Shown here one piece after another: positions 24,813-33,050 of a DNA stretch of 64,000 nucleotides. The notes beneath the pieces are model-generated. The model saw only the letters and a program-made list of their open reading frames with translations, searched no databases and was not told where the DNA came from. The position numbers and the translations under genes are program-made. The stretch is from assembly GCA_047611265.1 (NCBI GenBank), contig JBLFWM010000002.1:124001-188000 (forward strand), given 5' to 3'. The stretch is from GCA-2698665 sp047611265. GTDB lineage: Bacteria; Pseudomonadota; Gammaproteobacteria; GCA-002705445; GCA-002716945. The number at the start of each line of letters is the position of its first letter. Position 1 is the first letter of the stretch.

Positions 24813-25715
24813 TCAATATTTTATTCCATACGCAGAATCATCTAAAGAAATTTCTATCGCCGTTTTCATTAAATCTTTAAAAAAATTATCTTCTTTGTTA
24901 TATGTCACAAGCTCAGTATTATTAAAATATTTCTCATTTACATCATATACGGAAGCAATTTCATCGATCAAGCCAATCTTTAAAGCTTCAGTTCCTGTCC
25001 AAAATAAACCTGTAAAAACTTTATTTTCATTTATCTTGCTAGATCTTGATTTTTGTATATCACTTATAAACTGATCGTGGATGCTCGCAAGAAGAGTTTC
25101 TAAATGCAACCTATGTTGTTCAGTGAGTTTGCTAAATGGATCCAGCATAGTTTTATCTTTACCCGAAGATATAACTTGTGATTCTATGCCAATTTTTTTC
25201 ATAAGTGAGGTTACATTAAAGCTATCTAGACGCACACCAATAGAGCCAACTATGCTAGATGCGTTAGCAAATATCATGTCACCACTAGCAGCAATATAGT
25301 AACCACCTGATGCACCCACATCTTCTATTACCGTATAAATTTTCTTGTCATTTATTTTCTTAAATTTATTTATTTCATCGAAAATAATTTTTGACTGTGT
25401 TGCACTTCCACCAGGACTATTAATTTTTAATATTATGCCTAAGCAGGAATTATTATTTATAGCTTTCTCAACATGAGGAATAATATTTTCAACATTTACG
25501 GGACCATTCGAAGAAATCTCACCGTCAATATTTATTATAGCTATATGATCTTTTGAATAATTTATTTCAGAAGAAGACGAAAATATAACCGATACAGCTA
25601 TAAGAAGAAATAATATAAAAATTGTTATTCTTCCAATGAGTTTAAATTTTCTCTCAGACTCTCTTTCTTTTATTAAAGAATCTACTAAACTTTTTATAAT
25701 ATTGTTATCTTCCAT
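24813..25715 (-). CDS. sppA: Signal peptide peptidase SppA, 36-kDa type
   Basis: Membrane-anchored serine protease (ClpP-like fold) that degrades cleaved signal peptides. A cytoplasmic N-terminus and one transmembrane helix (about 25-47, ITIFILFLLIAVSVIF) precede the protease domain with LKINSPGGSATQS, EDVGASGGYYIAASGD (nucleophile Ser in GASGG) and SSIVGSIGVRLDSF. The 300-residue length matches the single-repeat type. The sppA-rluC-rne neighbourhood is shared with Pseudomonas. Confidence 0.9.
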   Translation of the reverse strand: MEDNNIIKSLVDSLIKERESERKFKLIGRITIFILFLLIAVSVIFSSSSEINYSKDHIAIINIDGEISSNGPVNVENIIPHVEKAINNNSCLGIILKINSPGGSATQSKIIFDEINKFKKINDKKIYTVIEDVGASGGYYIAASGDMIFANASSIVGSIGVRLDSFNVTSLMKKIGIESQVISSGKDKTMLDPFSKLTEQHRLHLETLLASIHDQFISDIQKSRSSKINENKVFTGLFWTGTEALKIGLIDEIASVYDVNEKYFNNTELVTYNKEDNFFKDLMKTAIEISLDDSAYGIKY

Positions 25716-25747
25716 GTCACCGACCTACATATAAGTTATAATTAATC

Positions 25748-26686
25748 TTATAGGTCATTTTTTAAATTATCAATAACTAAGGTGAGGTCTTCTGGTTGAG
25801 GCGCCACAATTGTATGTCTTCCTTTATAGAAGAATGATATGTTTTTAGAGTGAAGAAACATTCTTTTTAATCCGTATTCTCTTAACTTTTTATTGACTTC
25901 TTTGTCACCATATTTGGTGTCTCCGCATACAGGCTGTCCTATACTTAATGCATGCACACGAATTTGATGCATTCTTCCAGTTTCAATTTTAATATTAACT
26001 AGACAGCATTCTTTGTATTGTCTTAGCAGCGTAATATAGGATAATGCCTCTCTCCCTCTTCCGTCTTCAGACACTGATACAGAATTAGTTTTGTTGCCTT
26101 TATTTCTCACCAAAGAATGTTCAACTGCAATTCTATCCCCTACCAAAGCTCCAGATAACAATGAAATATAATTCTTTTCAACAGCACCAGACATAAATAT
26201 TTTTCCTAATGCTGAGGCAGCCTGGTAATGTTTCGCAAGTATTAGGCAGCCGCTAGTATTCTTATCTAGCCTATGAACCAAGGAAAGAGATTTGTATTTA
26301 TCAACTGATTTAAGTGATGACATTATATCATGTTCAACTTTTGATCCAGAATGAACTGCTATTCCAGGAGGCTTATTAATAACCATAAAGTCATCATTTT
26401 CATATAATATAATTTTTCTGAGACTCCTTGTTAAGAACTTAGAGACAGATTGGGATGTTAAATCAACCGAAACCGGGGGTATTCGGACAATATCGTTAGT
26501 TTTTAATTTATAGAGTGGTTTTATCCTCCCACTGTTAACTCTAACCTGGCCATCTCTTATAATCTTATATATAAGACTATTTGGCACTCCTGTTAAGATT
26601 TTTCTTAGATAATTATCTAGTCTCTGGCCTTCCTGCTCTGCAGGAATCGTGATCTTTCTAACTGCTATTTTATTGGAATCAGACAT
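25748..26686 (-). CDS. rluC: 23S rRNA pseudouridine synthase RluC (RluA family)
   Basis: Makes pseudouridines in 23S rRNA (955, 2504, 2580 in E. coli). The 312 residues have an N-terminal S4 RNA-binding domain (GQRLDNYLRKILTGVPNSLI, VNSGRIKPLYKL) and the catalytic motif LSLVHRLDKNTSGCLILAK with the active Asp. ETGRMHQIRVHALSIGQPV and GDTKYG follow. It is divergent from rne, the conserved rluC/rne arrangement, which favours RluC over RluD. Confidence 0.92.
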   Translation of the reverse strand: MSDSNKIAVRKITIPAEQEGQRLDNYLRKILTGVPNSLIYKIIRDGQVRVNSGRIKPLYKLKTNDIVRIPPVSVDLTSQSVSKFLTRSLRKIILYENDDFMVINKPPGIAVHSGSKVEHDIMSSLKSVDKYKSLSLVHRLDKNTSGCLILAKHYQAASALGKIFMSGAVEKNYISLLSGALVGDRIAVEHSLVRNKGNKTNSVSVSEDGRGREALSYITLLRQYKECCLVNIKIETGRMHQIRVHALSIGQPVCGDTKYGDKEVNKKLREYGLKRMFLHSKNISFFYKGRHTIVAPQPEDLTLVIDNLKNDL

Positions 26687-26978
26687 AATAAGTACTAATT
26701 AGACGCGATATTAATTGAAGATAGTGTAAATCATTGATATATTAATTCAAAGATTTTTATATTGTTTAAGAAAATTAGCCGAAAAATGGCTAAACTATTG
26801 AAAAATAAGAGACTACTGGAACTAGGATAAATAGCTATACCAGTATATATGAGTAAATTAGACAATATTTGTACGATAAAGAAGGGCAAAAGCTACTATA
26901 TTTAGAATATAATTAGTGTTTTCGCCAATTAATTAAAAATCATAACAAAAAAGAGAAAAATGAATTACAGGATTATAA
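26687..26978. promoter_or_regulatory. Divergent rluC/rne intergenic region
   Basis: This is the longest gene-free stretch (292 nt). It holds TATAAT at 26908-26913 as a candidate -10 for rne (its -35 is weak), which would give a leader near 60 nt. A short hairpin, TTAGCC (26775-26780) with GGCTAA (26788-26793), has a 7-nt loop. In E. coli the long rne leader mediates autoregulation by RNase E; I see no equivalent structure here beyond AT-rich sequence. Confidence 0.4.
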
Positions 26979-28844
26979 ATGAAACAAATATTAATAAATG
27001 CCTCTCAGAGAGAAGAGGTCAGGCTAGCTATTGTCGAGGACAACAAACTTGCAGAGCTAGACATAGATTTACCATCAAAGAACATCAAGTCAAACATTTA
27101 CAAGGGAACAATTTCTAGGGTTGAACCTAGTTTAGAAGCTGCATTTGTTAACTTTGGTCGAGCTAAACATGGTTTCTTACCATTCAAAGAAATAGCTGAC
27201 GATATATTCACTCCTGGGAAACTGAGGTCTGCTAGAGATTGCATAGAGCCGGGGAAAGAAATTGTCATACAAGTAGACAAGGAAGAGAGAGGTACCAAGG
27301 GTGCTGCTCTTACAACGCTCCTAAGTCTTGCTGGCAAATACCTTGTTCTACTACCTAAAAATCCAAATACTGGCGGAGTCTCTAGAAGATTAGAGGGTAA
27401 TGACAGAATGACGGCCAAAAAGCTGTTAAGTGAAATAAATGTCCCAGATGGCATGAGTATTATACTGAGAACTTCTGGATTAGACACAACTAAAGAAACT
27501 CTCGAATGGGACATGAATTATCTAATTCAGATCTTTGAGCAGATACTAGAAAGCTCAGTATTAAAAAAAGCACCTTTCTTGATATATGAAGAAAGCAGTA
27601 TGCTTGCAAGAGTCATACGTGACTACATTGATGAAACAGTTCAAGAAGTAATTATTGACGATGAAAAATACTATAATGATTTTGTAAGTGGAAAAGATCA
27701 TTTTATCCCCCACTCAACCATTAAAATCGAGCATTATACAAAATCTGTTCCGTTATTCAGTAATTTTGGCGTTGAAGCACAAGTACAGAGTGTATATAGA
27801 AAAAAAGTCACTCTTCCATCAGGTGGAAATATAGTTTTTGATACAACTGAAGCTCTAACCAGCATAGATGTTAATTCAGCTAAATCAACAAAAGGTGGAG
27901 ATATAGAAGAAACTGCTCTTAACACAAATTTAGAAGCAGCAGATTCATTAGCAGTGCAACTTAGGCTAAGAGATATAGGGGGTTTGATTGTAGTAGATTT
28001 TATAGACATGATGTCACTTAATTCACAAAAATCTGTAATTTCAAAGATGGCTCACCTATCAAAAATTGATAAAGCTAAAATGCAGTTCAGTAGGATTTCT
28101 AAGTTTGGCTTAATGGAAATATCAAGACAAAAACTTAAATCTTCTATTATTGATAATAATATTGAACATTGCCCTACCTGTGGTGGGAGTGGTGAAATTA
28201 AATCGTTATCAACATTATCAATTAACCTTGCAAGGGTTCTTGAAGAAGAAGCAACCAAAACAGATAAACCTATGACAGTGTATCTACCTGTTAAATTAGC
28301 AACATATTTGCTAAATGAGCAAAGAGAATTAGTTCAGGGAATAGAAGAAAGACAGAAAGTATCCATCAAGGTAGTTCCTGATAATACTATCGAAGGTGCA
28401 AATTATTTAATAGATAAAAATAGTATGGAGATTGGCGCATTTAAAGCATCTGTAGCTAAAAGCCAACATAGGGACAAAAAAACTCTCAACGAAACAAGCT
28501 CACATTATGAAGAAGCTCTTGTGAAAGCTGTTACGCCTAAAACTGCTCCGCCAAAACCATCTACAAAACCTAGGAAGCCTTTTAATTATAAAAATAAGAG
28601 CGTAGTTAGAAAAATTGTAGATTTCTTAAGGTCGCTAATTGGTTTAAAACCAAAAAGAGTTTATAGAGGCAGACAATTCAATGGAAGAAGAAGGTATAAT
28701 AATAAGAACAGTTATTCAAAGTATAATAGTAATAATAAGTATAAATCTTTTAATAAAAAGAAGCCTTACTATAATAATAAGACTAATTCTGCTGCTAAAA
28801 AACCACAAGGTGTTTCTGCAATGAAAGAAAATAAAAGTGACTAA
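26979..28844 (+). CDS. rne: Ribonuclease E, short form
   Basis: Endoribonuclease for mRNA decay and rRNA/tRNA processing. The 621 residues begin with the S1-like domain (LINASQREEVRLAIVEDN, IYKGTISRVEPSLEAAFVNF) and continue to the DNase I-like site, with D297 in SIDVNSA and the Asp pair in IVVDFIDMM. The zinc-link is C398-P-T-C401. E. coli RNase E has 1061 residues. After residue 540 there is only an 80-residue tail: an amphipathic segment (VVRKIVDFLRSLIGL, a possible membrane anchor), then a basic Asn/Tyr/Lys/Arg-rich stretch. No long degradosome scaffold is present. AGGA lies 7-8 nt before the ATG. mltF overlaps the stop. Confidence 0.95.
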   Translation: MKQILINASQREEVRLAIVEDNKLAELDIDLPSKNIKSNIYKGTISRVEPSLEAAFVNFGRAKHGFLPFKEIADDIFTPGKLRSARDCIEPGKEIVIQVDKEERGTKGAALTTLLSLAGKYLVLLPKNPNTGGVSRRLEGNDRMTAKKLLSEINVPDGMSIILRTSGLDTTKETLEWDMNYLIQIFEQILESSVLKKAPFLIYEESSMLARVIRDYIDETVQEVIIDDEKYYNDFVSGKDHFIPHSTIKIEHYTKSVPLFSNFGVEAQVQSVYRKKVTLPSGGNIVFDTTEALTSIDVNSAKSTKGGDIEETALNTNLEAADSLAVQLRLRDIGGLIVVDFIDMMSLNSQKSVISKMAHLSKIDKAKMQFSRISKFGLMEISRQKLKSSIIDNNIEHCPTCGGSGEIKSLSTLSINLARVLEEEATKTDKPMTVYLPVKLATYLLNEQRELVQGIEERQKVSIKVVPDNTIEGANYLIDKNSMEIGAFKASVAKSQHRDKKTLNETSSHYEEALVKAVTPKTAPPKPSTKPRKPFNYKNKSVVRKIVDFLRSLIGLKPKRVYRGRQFNGRRRYNNKNSYSKYNSNNKYKSFNKKKPYYNNKTNSAAKKPQGVSAMKENKSD

Positions 28845-30247
28845 TGATTAAATTTTTAATTAGAATATCTTTTATTTCACTAGCAGTTGTAGTTCTATTG
28901 TTTATATTTAAAGATTATCATCCATTAAATAAAGATGATTATGGTCGTATTCTCCATAATAATGAAATAAAAGTAGTGACGAGATTTGGTCCGTCAGATT
29001 ATTATGAAATTAAAAATGAAGAAAGCGGATATACTTATGATGTAATGAAAGGTTTTGCAGATTTCATTGGTGTAAAATTAAAAGTTGTTACAATGGATAG
29101 TCTAGAAGATGCTATTAATGCTCTTAACAATAGAGAAGTTGATATTCTAGCTAATATGGGTGTCATAGATAACGTTAAGACTTCCTATGCTTATAATAAA
29201 GTGAACCAGTATATTGTCTATAACTCCAAATATACTATAAAACCAAATAAAATAGATGATCTTCAAGATAACAATATTGAAATTATAGACTCTATTTCAA
29301 TCAAAAATAATTTAAACTCTTTTCTAGGATCTATAAATATAAATTTAATAATTTCTAAAGAAAAGAATATTGATGAAATTATAAATTCAATAAAAAATAA
29401 TAAAATTAAATATACAGTTCTCAATAATAATGAGCTTGCAATATTTAATAAATATTTTCCAGAGATAAAAATTGGCTTCAAGATTGCTGAAGATATCCCT
29501 TCAACTTGGGCTATCCCAGAAAATACAAATTATAAGTTTGAGGAAAAATTATCAGAATATTTTACCGAAATATTGAAAACTAATAGATTGAAAACGTTTT
29601 ATGTAAAACATTTTACTGGAAAACTTCAGTATACATTTGTTGGTACAAGAAGTTTTCTAGCTGACTTCTTAAATGTATTTCCTCTTTATGAATTTTATTT
29701 TAAAAAATATGCAGAAATTTATAATCATGACTGGAGATTACTTGCAAGTATTGGATATCAAGAATCAAAATGGGATAAGGACGCTGTTTCATATACCGGT
29801 GTGAGAGGATTAATGATGTTAACTAAAAATACATCCAAAGAGATGGATGTTCAGGATAGAGAGGATCCCCTTCAAAGCATAGAGGGTGGAGCAAAATATT
29901 TAAGAAAAATGTTAAAAAATCTTCCTGATACCATAAATGCTAATGATAAAATCTGGTATGCAATTGCTTCGTATAATATTGGTTTTCGTCATATTGAGGA
30001 CGCTATGAAGATGGCTGAAAATGACAAGGTTGATGCAGGTAACTGGTATGTACTGGAACCATATATTTTAAAATTAAGCCAGTCTAAGTATTACAAGAAT
30101 ACTAAGTATGGATACGCAAGAGGCTGGGAAACTTTGAAGTATGTTCAAAATATTAGACAATATTACGATATCCTAGTATTCTTAGACTCACAAGATAATA
30201 ACAATGAAACCAAAGAAAAAGATAACCAAATCCCGAGTACCTTATGA
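28844..30247 (+). CDS. mltF: Membrane-bound lytic murein transglycosylase F
   Basis: Cleaves peptidoglycan at the outer membrane. The 467 residues have an N-terminal hydrophobic segment (about 4-22), a solute-binding-protein-3-like domain (about 40-250; VVTRFGPSDYYEI, VDILANMG) and a C-terminal SLT domain with catalytic E307 in GYQESKWDKDAVSYTGVRGL and IEGGAKYLRKML. The N-terminus has no lipobox Cys, so it is probably anchored by the hydrophobic segment. It overlaps rne by one base and dapD by four, forming an operon. Base composition is more AT-rich than rne. Confidence 0.92.
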   Translation: MIKFLIRISFISLAVVVLLFIFKDYHPLNKDDYGRILHNNEIKVVTRFGPSDYYEIKNEESGYTYDVMKGFADFIGVKLKVVTMDSLEDAINALNNREVDILANMGVIDNVKTSYAYNKVNQYIVYNSKYTIKPNKIDDLQDNNIEIIDSISIKNNLNSFLGSININLIISKEKNIDEIINSIKNNKIKYTVLNNNELAIFNKYFPEIKIGFKIAEDIPSTWAIPENTNYKFEEKLSEYFTEILKTNRLKTFYVKHFTGKLQYTFVGTRSFLADFLNVFPLYEFYFKKYAEIYNHDWRLLASIGYQESKWDKDAVSYTGVRGLMMLTKNTSKEMDVQDREDPLQSIEGGAKYLRKMLKNLPDTINANDKIWYAIASYNIGFRHIEDAMKMAENDKVDAGNWYVLEPYILKLSQSKYYKNTKYGYARGWETLKYVQNIRQYYDILVFLDSQDNNNETKEKDNQIPSTL

Positions 30248-31059
30248 ATAAAGAATATATAGAAATGATAGAGAATGCATATGATACAAATTTAAAAGAT
30301 GCAGATTTGCATGTTATTGAAAATCTTGTAGAAGATATTATTAAAGAATTAAATGAAGGTAATATTAGGGTTGCTGAAAATAAAAATGGATCTTGGACTG
30401 TTAATCAATGGGTAAAGAAAGCAATTCTTTTATCGTTTAAATTTAGAAAGAATAAAATTATTGATACTGGTTATACAAAATTTTATGACAAATTAGACTC
30501 AAGATTTAAGAGTATCGAAGAAACTTATCTTAAAGAAAATAATATAAGAGTAGTTCCGCAAGCTATTGCAAGAGAAGGAACTTTTATTGGGAAAAATGTT
30601 GTCCTAATGCCTTCATTTATAAATATAGGCGCTTATGTTGATTCTGGCACTATGGTTGACACTTGGGTTACAGTTGGTTCATGCGCCCAAATAGGTAAAA
30701 ATGTTCATCTTTCTGGTGGTGTAGGTATTGGTGGAGTCCTGGAACCACTTCAAGCTAATCCAACAATTATAGAAGACAACTGTTTTATAGGAGCAAGATC
30801 TGAAATCGTTGAAGGCGTTATTGTTAAAAAGAACTCTGTTATTTCAATGGGTGTTTATATTGGGCAAAGTACTAAAATCTATGATAGAGAAACAGGTGAA
30901 GTTACTTATGGTCTGATACCAGAAGGTTCGGTTGTAGTGTCTGGTAACTTACCCTCAAAAGACGGAAAGTATAGTTTGTATTGTGCCGTAATTGTTAAAA
31001 AGGTTGATGAAAAAACCAGAAGCAAAGTTGGTATTAATGAATTACTCAGAGAAGCTTAG
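30244..31059 (+). CDS. dapD: Tetrahydrodipicolinate N-succinyltransferase
   Basis: Commits tetrahydrodipicolinate to the succinylase branch of lysine and diaminopimelate synthesis. The 271 residues have a helical N-domain, then left-handed beta-helix repeats (REGTFIGKNVVLMPSFINIG, AQIGKNVHLSGGVGIGGVLE, IIEDNCFIGARSEIVEGVIV) and a C-terminal GLIPEGSVVVSGNLPS. ATGA overlaps with the mltF stop. It is convergent with ligA, overlapping its end by 14 bases. Confidence 0.96.
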   Translation: MNKEYIEMIENAYDTNLKDADLHVIENLVEDIIKELNEGNIRVAENKNGSWTVNQWVKKAILLSFKFRKNKIIDTGYTKFYDKLDSRFKSIEETYLKENNIRVVPQAIAREGTFIGKNVVLMPSFINIGAYVDSGTMVDTWVTVGSCAQIGKNVHLSGGVGIGGVLEPLQANPTIIEDNCFIGARSEIVEGVIVKKNSVISMGVYIGQSTKIYDRETGEVTYGLIPEGSVVVSGNLPSKDGKYSLYCAVIVKKVDEKTRSKVGINELLREA

Positions 31060-33046
31060 AAAGCCCACCTTCTTCTATGATTTTAATATTTAAATCAAGA
31101 GCTTTTTGATATTTTGATCCTGGGTTAGTTCCAAGAATAAGAGCATGAGTTTTTTTAGAAACCGAGGTTGATATATTTCCACCTTTCAACTTGATTCTTT
31201 CCTCAATTTCTTTCCTTTTATAATTATCAAAAACTCCAGTTACAACAAAAGTCATGCCATTATATTCTTGAAAAATACCTACCTCTTCGTAAATTATACG
31301 GATACCATTCTTTATAAGTTTTGAAATATTATTCTTATTTTTCTGTAATTTAAAAAATTTATAAATATTCTCACCAACAATTGGACCAATATCTTTTATA
31401 ATTTCAAGTTGAGTCCTATCAGTATTCATTAAGGCCTCAATGGTAGAAAAATTTTTTGCTAACACTCTTGCCGTTGATGTTCCCACCTCTCTGATACCCA
31501 GGGAATATAGAAACCTATCAAAACCTATATTTTTAGACTTATCTATAGAATCAATTAAATTTGTAGAAGATTTTAACGCCATCCTATCTAAATTCAAGAG
31601 TGACTTAATATCTAAAATATATAAATCTGTATAATTTTTAATTACTTCATTATTAACCAGCGTTTCAATTAAACTTTCACCCAACCCTGAAATATTCATA
31701 GCTTTTCGAGAAGCAAAATGTTGTATTGACTGCATAACTTGTGGCGAACAATTATATTCATTAGGACACTTATATGTTGATTGGTCAGGTATTTTTATAA
31801 GATCAGTTTCGCAAGACGGACATTTTTTTGGCATAATAATTTTTGTAGATTTTTTTCTATCAATTATTGATACTCTATCAATTTCAGGAATAACATCTCC
31901 TGCTCTTTTCACATAAACAGTGTCATTAATTCTGATATCCTTTCGAATAATCTCGTCCATATTATGAAGGCTAGCTCTACTGACCAGGACGCCGCCAATA
32001 TTTATTGGTTTCAGTTCTGCCACAGGCGTAATTACTCCAGTTCTTCCAACTTGGAATGTGACATCATCCAGATTAGTAACTGCTTCAGCTGATATAAATT
32101 TATAAGCAATTGCCCATTTTGGGGCCTTTGCAGTAAAACCTAGTAATTTTTGTGATTCATAGTCGTTCACTTTATAAACTATTCCATCTATCTCATAACC
32201 CAAAGTATCTCTAATAGAAATAATATAACTGTAATAATCTTTTGCAGTTTCAAGATTTGAGACTGATTTATTTAATTCGCAAATTGGTAACCCATAAGAC
32301 TTAATTCTCTCAAGCGAACCTATATGAGTTCTATCACCTAACAAGCTAGCATCCATAACCCCATGAAAGTAAATTTGCAAATTACGTTTTGATGCAACTG
32401 AAGGATCTAGCTGTCTAATAGTACCCGCAGCTACATTTCTTGGATTAGCAAATATTTTTTCTTTAGCTGAGACAAGGGTCTTGTTGAGCTTATTGAAATC
32501 ATGAATAGTCATATAAATTTCAGCTCGCAACATAAGTATCTTGGGTACATCAGTAGCAGTTATTTTTAAAGGAAGAGATTTTATTGTTTTAACATTAGCA
32601 GTAACATCTTCTCCGGTTTCTCCATCACCTCTTGTTACGGCTGAGTGATATACACCATTCTTATAGGTTACACTAATTGCTAGTCCATCAAATTTTGGTT
32701 CTGCGGAAAGAATGATATTTTTATCATTTAAATCTTTTTGCAACCTTGTGTAAAATTCATCAAAATCATTATTATCAGAAGCATTACTTAAAGATAACAT
32801 TGCATTTTTATGCTTAATTTTATTAAATCCACCCAATAGTTTTGCCCCTACCCTCTGTGTTGGAGAATCATTAAATATTAATTTTGGATATTTTTTTTCA
32901 AGCTCTTTGAGCTTAGAGTATAAAATATCATATTCAGAATCAAGAATCTTGGGTTTATCCAAAGTATGATAAAGGTGATTATGATCATTAATTGCATCAA
33001 TGAGTGATCTAACCTCTGTCTTTAATGATGATATATCAATTGGCAT
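31046..33046 (-). CDS. ligA: NAD-dependent DNA ligase
   Basis: Seals nicks in replication and repair. The 666 residues (E. coli 671) have the Ia domain (YHTLDKPKILDSEYD), the adenylation motif with KFDG lysine (LSAEPKFDGLAISV), VTRGDGETGEDVTANV, the OB-fold, a four-Cys zinc finger (CPSC ... CPNEYNC), HhH repeats, and a C-terminal BRCT domain (MTFVVTGVFDNYKRKEIEE). It starts 4 nt after smc. In Pseudomonas zipA lies between smc and ligA; here it does not. Confidence 0.97.
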   Translation of the reverse strand: MPIDISSLKTEVRSLIDAINDHNHLYHTLDKPKILDSEYDILYSKLKELEKKYPKLIFNDSPTQRVGAKLLGGFNKIKHKNAMLSLSNASDNNDFDEFYTRLQKDLNDKNIILSAEPKFDGLAISVTYKNGVYHSAVTRGDGETGEDVTANVKTIKSLPLKITATDVPKILMLRAEIYMTIHDFNKLNKTLVSAKEKIFANPRNVAAGTIRQLDPSVASKRNLQIYFHGVMDASLLGDRTHIGSLERIKSYGLPICELNKSVSNLETAKDYYSYIISIRDTLGYEIDGIVYKVNDYESQKLLGFTAKAPKWAIAYKFISAEAVTNLDDVTFQVGRTGVITPVAELKPINIGGVLVSRASLHNMDEIIRKDIRINDTVYVKRAGDVIPEIDRVSIIDRKKSTKIIMPKKCPSCETDLIKIPDQSTYKCPNEYNCSPQVMQSIQHFASRKAMNISGLGESLIETLVNNEVIKNYTDLYILDIKSLLNLDRMALKSSTNLIDSIDKSKNIGFDRFLYSLGIREVGTSTARVLAKNFSTIEALMNTDRTQLEIIKDIGPIVGENIYKFFKLQKNKNNISKLIKNGIRIIYEEVGIFQEYNGMTFVVTGVFDNYKRKEIEERIKLKGGNISTSVSKKTHALILGTNPGSKYQKALDLNIKIIEEGGLSKLL

Positions 33047-33050
33047 TACA

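Noticed and set aside
26687..26978. Long autoregulatory rne leader like that of E. coli.
   Set aside because: Only a 6-bp hairpin and AT-rich sequence are seen; the hairpin is as close to a chance palindrome as to a regulator.
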